Positions 56,162 to 64,000 of a stretch of DNA of 64,000 nucleotides are shown one piece after another. The position numbers and the translations under genes were made by a program. Numbering within the stretch: position 1 is the stretch's first letter; the number at the start of each line of letters is the position of its first letter. Source of the stretch: Cocos nucifera (taxonomy: Eukaryota; Streptophyta; Magnoliopsida; Arecales; Arecaceae). The notes beneath the pieces were generated by a model. The model did no database searches. It saw only the letters and a program-made list of their open reading frames with translations, and had not been told where the DNA came from. The stretch is from assembly GCA_006176705.1 (NCBI GenBank), contig QRFJ01002116.1, forward strand, positions 1 through 64,000, read 5' to 3'.

Positions 56162-57037
56162 ATAAATACCTTGTCCAGTAATAGCTTGCTTCTTTCTCTG
56201 CCTGTTCGAATCTAGGAAGGTAATGTACTGAGGATAGTTCCTCTTTCAGTGCTCCCGCTTCTTGCAAAAGAAGCATTCGGCTTGACTCTTATCGGGTTTG
56301 ATCTTTAGGGTCTGAGCCTGCATAGGTGTCCTAGCATAAATATGTACCTTCTTGGCTTTCTTCTTCTTGTTCTTCTTTCCTTTTATAAAGGATCGAGAAT
56401 GAGAAGACGAACCTCCCACTAAGTTCACCGACTCCTTATGGAGTTGGTGATCCTTCTCAAAGTTTTAAAGTAATCCTAGTAACCCATGGTAGTCTACTTC
56501 AGGCTTTGACATTCTATAACATATAGGAAATGGAAGATAAGACTTGGACAGCGAGTTCAGTATTGCATCTTTTCCAAGTTATTTGTGCAAGAAAAAGTCG
56601 AGCTTGCTCAAGTGCTCTATCAACTCGATCATGTACAATTCATGATCAGTGATAGAGGCACCATCCCGCATTCTAGCATTGAAGATGGCACAACTAGTCT
56701 TGTGCCTCTCAACATCATCGAGTGTGCCAAAAGAATCCTCCAACACTTGGAGCATTTTATTTGGCTGAGCTGTCTCAAACCTGCAACTGAACTCGTCGCT
56801 CATTGCAGCCAACATAATGCAACACTCCATGGTTTGGTCACTGAGCCACTTTTGATAAGTATCTCTGACTATTCCACGTGCATTGGCAGCTAGCTCCTTA
56901 GGTGTAGGATTCGTCAGCACATATAGGATCCGTTCATGCTCTAAGACAATCTTCAACTTTTGGTACCAACTACTAAAATTGGGTCACACCAACTTATCAT
57001 TATCCAACAATGATCGAAGCATTAGGAAAGTGGCCAT
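56162..57037 (-). pseudogene. gag: E5 gag, broken
   Basis: Minus strand. ATG at 57037 begins MATFLMLRSLLDNDKLV, then TGA where Gly is expected (LTGPNF in relatives). The core 56956-56579 has KIVLEHERILYVL, IMLAAMSDEF and FNARMRDGASITDHEL. A frame break near 56578 precedes the lysine-rich tract (KGKKNKKKKAKKVH) and the zinc knuckle, which reads CFFCKKREHW with the last part disrupted by a stop. The overall design matches the E1-family gag, so E5 is its nearest relative here. Confidence 0.87.
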
Positions 57038-58771
57038 GTCTGCATAAAAAAAATCAAAAGCTAATTAATAATTAATTCATTAAACCTAAAGATTTGGACT
57101 TTAATCAAAAGATTTCTTTCATAATTTTATTCTAATTAATATCCTCTACCTTTAATTCGAGAAATTATCCTAATTCTTTAGTGGGTACTAGATTCCACAT
57201 AGACTGTACATGAGCCCAACATTGGTTGGCCCACCCATATACATCTAAGGATAGGTTCATAACCAATTATTTCTCCAAACAATTTCTAATAACTAAATTT
57301 GGCCCTAGGCCCTAATCAGTTGGCTTTGGCCTTCTTAGAAAAGGATCCAGTTAGGTCCAACCATTAACATGACCATACTTGGCCCATCCAACCAATGAAT
57401 GATCAGGCCTAACTTTGGTTGGCCCACCTGACCACCATTTAGAAAGATGTATCCAAGAGATCATATAATGAGTGATAATTCCATCAACCGATAAGCATCA
57501 GGCCTTTGGGCCTCTAATAATTATCCAACTGATGGACCCATTATCATCCACTTTAATGGAAGGCTATGATCAGTTATCATATAACTATTTCATTTTAGAA
57601 ACCTAATAATTTTAGAGGATTTATTTATAGAAGTGAGTATGTCAGATTAACCAGCTTGTCATGATCCTTCCACTAACTTCACTAAGTCAGCTTAAGGGAG
57701 ACTATTAATAGGCTGGTCTAGGAGCACCTAAATCAGTCAAACTAATTTACCTAGCTGACATGGGTTAGCTCGAATAGTCAAGCGATCTGATCAAAATATA
57801 ATCTCACCAAGAGGCCAGGTAAGTTCGATTAGTCGAAGGGTCTGCCAGGCTTGCCTTAGATACCATCAGAAATGGCCAGATAAGTGGGCTGCCAATTAAA
57901 AACCACTGGTCTGATTTACCTTAGATACTAACTGATTTAATTAGTTTCAATTAGATCAACCTAACAGTTCATGCTAGATCGCATAGCCAAGAATCAAGTC
58001 TAGCTTGGGTCTAGTTAAAGACATGGACTTGACCAACTACAACTATTGTAATTGATCTAGAGAATTCTTGACCTAATCTAAGATAATAGTTGATTAGATT
58101 TAGTCATTTTTCTAATTAAATCCATTCTTTAATCTAACCCTAGGTCTAACCCAATTAATGGACCTAATCCCCACTAATCCATTTAACCCAATGTGTTATG
58201 ATTTGTGTCTTAGGATCTTCAATTCACAATCCTAGATCCTAATTAATCAACTTCTTAATTCTCAATTAAATTTTGGGCTGAGGGTTGAGGTTTGGATTTT
58301 TAAAAATAATTTTTATATTTGTAAAATATTTTTACAATATGGTTCTATCAACCAAGTTGCATGTTTGATTCATAATCAATATACAAGTAAAATAAATATA
58401 AAACTACTTTAGATCTAATCTAAACAGGTTCATGTAATTGAAATAGTTTCAATAATAATCAATAATAAATCTTTCTAGATCAAATATAACATATTTATGA
58501 TGATTAAAATTAGATTAAAATATTTTTAATTAAATCATAAAATTGCTTAGATATAATCTAAAATTTTATGATCAATATTTTAGATCAACACGTACTAAAA
58601 CAACCTATTCACTGTAAGGGATAAACCTTAAAGCAGGACAACCATATGGCAGTCCATGCAATCTAAAATATTTTATTTTTTAAAAAAATTTAAATTTAAT
58701 AATTAGATTATAAATTAGATCTAATCTAAAAAATAATCTAGATATGCATAAAAATCATGTAATAAGAACCT
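57038..58771 (-). other. E5 leader (about 1.73 kb)
   Basis: AT-rich, non-coding sequence between gag and the primer-binding site. It contains repeated TTGGCCCACC / GGCCC words near 57215-57430. It is comparable in length to the E1-family leader but not alignable by eye except for short words. Confidence 0.8.
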
Positions 58772-58784
58772 TACTCTGATACCA
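58772..58784 (-). other. E5 primer-binding site
   Basis: TACTCTGATACCA, inverse of TGGTATCAGAGTA, 2 bp from the LTR. Confidence 0.9.
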
Positions 58785-58786
58785 AT

Positions 58787-61277
58787 TGAAGGAACCAGCT
58801 CTAGGGTTTCACAGGTAGATCTTGAAACTTTTTCAAGATCTTACAGTAAAAGACCTAAATAAATCTAAAATTTATTTAAATAATCATGTAAATACCTAGA
58901 TCTCAGATCTATTACATGATTAAGGCATGATATTAAATCAAAATTAAAATCAAATAAGAAAGAAAAAGGTTGATCAAATCAACCTAGATCTATACTACAT
59001 CAAATGCAGGTATGAAGTTTATAGATCAAATCTATTTTCTGAACAAGTTTAGACATTCTAACATATTAATCCAAACTTGAGGATGAAGTCATGAGCCGCA
59101 CATGCATCCGGCCTTTAGGAGTCGTCCACACGAGCCTAAGATCTTTGATCTAAAGTTCAATGCAGGAAATCAGCACAGCATGCTAATATTGTGCTGATCC
59201 TTCTTCGACGGTCGATCCGATGTTTTCTTCTTCAAAATTTGGATTCTCCAAAATATGAGAAGAAATATGAGAGTTTGCTGATCTAAGACTCTCTCAAAAA
59301 AACTCAAAAGAAAGGAAGAGAGATTGAAAATAAAATAACCCTAGAAGAAGATCCTCTTCTTCTTCTCTTTTCTCTCACCTAGATACCTAGTTTGGTGCCT
59401 ATGGAACCCCCATGCCCAAGGACCCACTTCCTCTAATTTTTGCACACCCCAAACCTCTCCAAAAGTTCTATATTTTATGAAAAAATTAGAATAAAATTTA
59501 TCCAATAAATAGGGAAAAAGAAGAGTCCAACTTAGGTTAAATTTCTAGACTAGGAATATCCAAACATGGGAAGTTGTTGGAGCGCCCAAGAGTTGGGTGC
59601 CTCCACCATAATTTTTGGCATGGACTAGCAAGGGAGAGTGCATGAAAAAGGAAATTATATTTGTAGAATAAGAGAAGAATTAATTAAAAGAGGGGGTGTT
59701 ACTCAAGGGAAGATAGTTTGGTCAACAAGGATTCTATCTCATAGAATCCTAAGCAAAATCAATACCTCCTTTGACTTATTCTTCCACCTAACTTCCAAAT
59801 ATGACTTGGAGGGAGAGAGGGGGTGTGAAAATTAGGAAGAAAAAATTTTTTTATGAAAAATATCTAAAAAATAGGTATGGGGGGCGTTGGGACCAGGGTG
59901 GCGCAAGAAGATAGGGAGTCCTAGTCATATTAGTACTCCTATTTTGACTTGATCAAACAAGATCTTTTAACCAAATAAAATCAAGATTAAACCAACCCAA
60001 TTAAATAAGATCCTATCTCATTTAAGGACTTAATTAAATTAGATTAAATTATATTTAATTTTAATTTATTTTCTAATCAAATTAGAAAATTGGGTTATTT
60101 CGAGTCCTAGTTAGACTAGGACTAGTTCTTCCTTGCACCTGGCTTATCCAATTAACCAATTGGACTTGATCCAATCAAGCCCAAACTAAATCTAATTAAA
60201 TCATACGTAATTAAACTTAATCTTAGCTTATTGGCTTAATCAAATTAAGCTAATTAGTAATTCAATTATTAATCGATTCTTCTGCAACACTTGCACTAGG
60301 TTAAACACCAATCGTATTGATTGTTTAATCCTAGAATGATTTTTAATCGTTGATCAACCATCCGATCAAATCATAAGCTCTAATGTGTGTGACCTCATTG
60401 GTCTAAACCTAAGTTGGTAGCATAGGAATAAATTTTTATATCAATTAAAGTGACCATCTAGCAATGATACCCGACGGTCGGATAGGTCAAAGGTATAGAA
60501 CACCATCCTTAAAACCCATGCGGACATAGTTTCCATATAATTCATCCCCTTGACCACAATGCTCGTAGGATGCATCAGAATTTAAGTGTTAATTTTGATC
60601 AGGTTATCCACATTGTATTTCAAAATATCAAATCCATCTGATGGATTATCCTGGCTAAGGTTTTGCTCTATTGAAATACAGTGATACATTCTTCTCCAAC
60701 TCTTAGAGTCATCAATTTCATCTTGATCACACTCCAACTTTACAAGTACTTGACTGTGCCTAGAAGCCTTCCATTACTGAATTAAAAATTTAGTAAGTTC
60801 GGTACCAAAGCATAGTGAGTTGCTTGCAAGTCACTGAGGTGATCTCAAGTCTAAGGGATACTTATACCTATATCCCATAAGAGACATTCTCGATAGTAGA
60901 ATGCTCTGAAGTTGGTCACGTTCAATAACGATGTACCCATACATCTCACCTGTATGCCATATTAGTATCTTCACACTCCTTGGTTAAGAGGACAACCAAC
61001 CATTATGGCATATAGCGACCTATGCTCAATAGATGCTATCATCCTAATTAACAGTCTATCTTTTGATCATGAACAAATTTAAGGACTAATCGATAAATTC
61101 TCTCTTTATCAAAACTAAATAGTCCTAAGAACTTTATCACAACAATAGAGTTCATTAGAAGATGTAAACTTATGAGGAAAAAAGTTGCTAAAATATTTTT
61201 TTATTAATTAATAAATTAATTATAATATCTCAACCATCAATAGGCTGATGATTGGCTTTGGGATACAATTTTCTACA
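58787..61277 (-). repeat. E5 5' LTR (2491 bp)
   Basis: Partner of 39853-42340; starts TGAAGGAACC and ends TTTTCTACA on the plus strand. Confidence 0.93.
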
Positions 61278-61282
61278 CGAAG
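61278..61282 (+). repeat. E5 target-site duplication, right (CGAAG)
   Basis: Exact match to 39848-39852. Confidence 0.92.
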
Positions 61283-61354
61283 AGTCCCAGTCTAGTGAGA
61301 CTCTTGATCATAGGTCTCAATCCAGTGAAACTCTTCATCAGCCATCATATTGGT
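61278..61354 (+). repeat. Continuation of the 116-bp array
   Basis: GAAGAGTCCCAGTCTAGTGA and ACTCTTGATCATAG continue the 29-bp subunits interrupted by E5. Confidence 0.8.
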
Positions 61355-61744
61355 AGGAACCTCTAGAGTGTATGACCCCATAGGTTCGAACCTAAGTTGG
61401 TAGCATCGAAATCATTTTATGTACTAATCGAAGTGACCATCTAGCAATGATATCTGACGTCCGAATAGGTTGAATAGTCATAATCACGATATTCAGAACC
61501 TACATCAATATGGTTATCGCATAATTCATCCCTTTGATCTTTATATATAGGAGGACTCAGAGTTAAACTGTCAATCCTGATAAGTATATCCAAATCATGA
61601 TTCAAAGTAATTAGTCCTGTGACCCCTTACTAGGACTATCCTGATCAAGGATTTGCTAAATTAAAATATAATTGAACATAGCTTCTAAAATTAGGAGTGG
61701 TCAATCCCATCATGATACATGCATCGACTCCTCAAGTACTTGAT
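61355..61744 (-). repeat. Fragment of a related, diverged copia LTR
   Basis: It aligns in order with about 41450-41830 of the E5 LTR (CTAAGTTGGTAGCAT, AAGTGACCATCTAGCAATGAT, ATAATTCATCCC, CTCAAGTACTTGA) but with much divergence. It is cut off by E6. Confidence 0.75.
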
Positions 61745-62981
61745 TGTTACTCCAAGAATTGATTTTGATGATTACAAAGCATTTGAGGAGATTACTAATG
61801 AATTTAGCTTAAAAAAAAACTTTTTGTATTTCAAGAATAAAATCATAATTTTATCAAGTTTTGATCTAAGAGCCTCAAGAGCAAGTATAGAAGATTTTTG
61901 ATCCTTTGGAGGTAGTCTCATGACTTTTGGATGCATATTTTGAGAGAAAATCAAGTTTGAAACAAAAGGATCAACCCCTAGGTCTACCCCTGCTGAAACG
62001 GGCTATTTGGCATGTTGTTTCTATGCCAAGGATTGACCCTAGGGTCGACCTCTACTATTTTGAAAGCCAAAAATATAGAACAATTGATTTTCTGGACTTT
62101 GTCTTAGAGGTCGACCTCGAGGTCAATCCCTATGCTAGAGGTCGACCCATGAGTCGACCCCTGTGATAGAAATCTTCTGCAATGGCTAGTTTTATCCTAT
62201 TTTGGTAGCTTTTAATGCTTTTATTAATATCTCCAATGGCTACAAATCTTGTCCAGAATTCTCTCCTCCATCCATTGAACATTTAAAAGGCTATAAAAAG
62301 GAGAAAAACATAAGAGATTTTATTATTCAATTTAGTCCTAAGCAAAAAGTCCTCTTCAACAAAAGAAGCTTTCATTTTCAAGTTCACCAACCTCTCAAGA
62401 GCTTGTTCAAGTCTCCAACAACCTTAAGAAAAACTAGAAAAACTTTCTCCATTATTATGAAAAGCATTCTTAAGATTTTATTTGCTCATTAAGGGAGCTA
62501 AACTTGTATTTGATTGTCATTAACACTTATACTCTGCTTTATTATTTTGATTCAAGTTTTAGGAGGATTTCAAAACTTGAGAGGGTTGATTCGAACCTTA
62601 AATCGAAGTGTGTAGGGTTGGCTTGTACCTAAAAAGTAAGTGTGCTAGCTTGGGATAGCTAGGGTTAGAGGTATCAATATTGTATTTTAGTTGAATACGT
62701 TTAGTGGTTTTGAATTCCCAAGTAGGAGCTTGGAGAGTGGATGTAGGTGTAAGAGAAGCACCGAACCACTATAAATCTTTATTATTTATGGTGTGCTTGC
62801 TACCTTTCTTTTCTTAGTTTATTAAATTCTTGCTTTCTAATCTTTTATATATTTATCTAATCTAAATTGCTTCACACATACTACTTGCATATCATCATTC
62901 AATCTTGACAACTTTAAATTAGCATTAAAATTTTAAAAATCCAATTCACCCCCCCTTCTTGGATTGCATAGCTAGGCAACA
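61745..62981 (+). repeat. E6 5' LTR (1237 bp)
   Basis: It starts TGTTACTCC and ends GGCAACA just before the primer-binding site. It includes a GTCGACC-rich block (61967-62162) and a TATA box at 62292. The start is inferred from the TG and the end of the flanking LTR homology. Confidence 0.75.
62292..62300 (+). promoter_or_regulatory. E6 TATA box (TATAAAAAG)
   Basis: A TATA box inside the LTR, about 690 bp before its end. Confidence 0.65.
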
Positions 62982-62983
62982 AG

Positions 62984-62994
62984 TGGTATCAAAG
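62984..62994 (+). other. E6 primer-binding site
   Basis: TGGTATCAAAG, a one-base variant of the usual TGGTATCAGAG. Confidence 0.8.
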
Positions 62995-63044
62995 TTTGGT
63001 GCTCTAGCCCTACTTTGATTTAACCATCAAAGAGCCAAAGATCT

Positions 63045-64000
63045 ATGGCAACCTAAGTTAGTATTTTTCTAGTCGAGGGGTAGTCCACAAACTGACCTTC
63101 AGTTTTCAATAGGTCAAACTATATCTATTGAAAAGCTCGAATGAGAATATTCATACAAGTACTTAACTATGATATGTGGAGTATCATAGTTAATGGACCA
63201 TACACACCCACTAAGATAATTGATGGTGTGGAATCAACCAAATCCAAAAAAAAATGGGATAAGGTTGATAAGAAAATGGCTCAACTCAATGCAAGAGTCA
63301 TGAATGTTTTATATTGTGCTTTAGATGTGAATGAATTTAATCACATTTCAACATGCATGTCGGCTAAGAAAATATGGGATAAGTTAGAAGTAACTCATGA
63401 AGGTACTAATCAAGTTAAGGAGTCAAAAATTAACATGCTTGTGCACAAATATGAACTTTTCAAAATGGAGCATGATGAGTCAATAACTAAAATATTTACT
63501 AGATTTATGAATATTATAAATGGTCCTTAAAGTCTTGGCAAGTCTTATTCTAATAGTGATCCTGTGAGGAAGATTCTTAGGTCTTTGCTAAGAACATAGG
63601 AGTTCAAAGTGACTGCAATCCAAGAAGCCAAAGATCTAAATGTTTTACCTTTAGAGGTGCTTCTAGGATCATTAATGATGCATGAGCTAAGCATGAAACA
63701 ACATCAAGAAGAAGATGTCAAGAAAAAGAAGATAATAGTCCGTAAATCTACCACTCAACAAGATAAGGAATCCAATGAAATGAAAAATGAAGAATAAGAT
63801 GAAGAAATATCCCTCATCATAAGGAAGTTCAAGAGATTTTTGAAGAAAAAATAAGGAATGAGGAAGAGGCTACCTACCAAAGGAGAGCATAGCAAGGAAA
63901 AGGATAGGGAGCAGCTCCTTATTTGTTATGAATGTAAGAAGCTGGGGCACTTTAAGTCTGAATGTCCTCAACTTAAAAAAAAATTCAAGAAATATAAGAA
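63045..64000 (+). pseudogene. gag: E6 gag, stopped by nonsense codons, continues beyond window
   Basis: The ATG at 63045 lies 50 bp after the primer-binding site. A single frame holds through the whole block with no frameshift. UBN2-type copia gag core at 63141-63530 (FIQVLNYDMW, KKMAQLNARVMNVLYCALD, VTHEGTNQVKESKI), then RKILRSLLRT, LMMHELSMKQHQEE, a lysine-rich part, and a zinc knuckle C-X2-C-X4-H-X4-C at about 63924-63965 (CYECKKLGHFKSEC). At least six stops appear (including 63054, 63528 and 63795). Several sit where related gags have Gln or Trp, the C-to-T pattern of methylated repeats. No intact protein is possible. Confidence 0.9.

Larger units (their letters stand above)
39853..61277 (-). 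mobile_element. E5: Ty1/copia element, minus strand, split by E4
   Basis: LTRs of 2488 and 2491 bp (39853-42340, 58787-61277), a primer-binding site at 58772-58784, polypurine tract at 42341-42350, and a perfect CGAAG duplication (39848-39852, 61278-61282). Internal order on the minus strand: gag, protease, integrase, RT, RNase H. It is related to but distinct from the E1 family and clearly older. Confidence 0.93.
61745..64000 (+). mobile_element. E6: SIRE-type Ty1/copia element, 5' part
   Basis: A 1237-bp 5' LTR, a primer-binding site and gag; the rest is beyond the window. The gag core (NALN/QLNAR..VLYCALD, VTHEGTNQVKESKI) is typical of plant SIRE/Maximus elements. Confidence 0.87.

Noticed and set aside
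62202..62492. A 96-codon ORF in the E6 LTR
   Set aside because: It overlaps the TATA box and likely transcription start of the LTR and has no known domain.
1..64000. A host protein-coding gene, defence system or biosynthetic cluster
   Set aside because: Every coding block I could identify belongs to a copia or gypsy element or to the Tat antisense ORF. The non-element stretches are short and repetitive.

Overview
The window is plant nuclear repeat DNA from a large, retrotransposon-rich genome. It is probably a monocot; a palm-like genome is a guess from the style of the elements, not something the sequence proves. I found no cellular host gene, rRNA, tRNA gene or CRISPR array. Almost every base belongs to a nest of LTR retrotransposons plus their tandem repeats. 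Two runs of exactly 1000 N (20553-21552 and 47562-48561) are assembly placeholders.

The left half (about 6788-39381) is one old Ty3/gypsy element of the Tat type on the plus strand. It shows a gag tail, protease, RT, RNase H, a second archaeal-type RNase H, integrase, a 115-bp tandem array, an antisense and apparently spliced extra gene on the minus strand (37685 down to about 35735, perhaps to 34750), and a 3' LTR (about 38384-39381). It is split twice. Copia element E1 (1-6787; its 5' end is outside the window) sits in its gag. Reverse-oriented copia element R1 (9199-31689, target duplication CCCTR) sits between the two RNase H domains. R1 is itself split by an older 2.3-kb-LTR copia copy (11885-28733, target duplication GATAA). 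Inside that lies a tandem LTR-internal-LTR-gap-internal-LTR array (E2 and E3) of the same family as E1.

The right half holds E5, a complete but decayed minus-strand copia element (39853-61277) with a perfect CGAAG target duplication. It is split by E4 (43265-54182), a minus-strand member of the E1/E2/E3 family. Beyond E5 are a piece of a related LTR (61355-61744) and the 5' LTR and gag of a SIRE-type copia element E6 (61745 to the window end).

The most interesting family is E1-E4: copia, LTRs of about 2.3 kb, a leader of about 1.87 kb between primer-binding site and gag, resembling the Angela/Tork group. All readable copies share a TGA inside gag and a TAG between integrase and RT. E1 and E2 also share a deletion that removes the RNase H active site. 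The U3 carries a dense WRKY-type W-box cluster and a perfect 11-bp-arm palindrome, and the leader carries a long hairpin. This suggests a defective lineage copied in trans, with stop-codon readthrough as a less likely alternative. Part of E2 (16858-17665, and short pieces near 18340 and 18590) looks like a blended consensus of LTR and pol sequence, so the assembly there should not be trusted.

Inferred order of events: Tat first; then R1 into Tat; an old 2.3-kb-LTR copy into R1; E2/E3 into that copy; E1 into Tat; E5 into a tandem repeat; E4 into E5.
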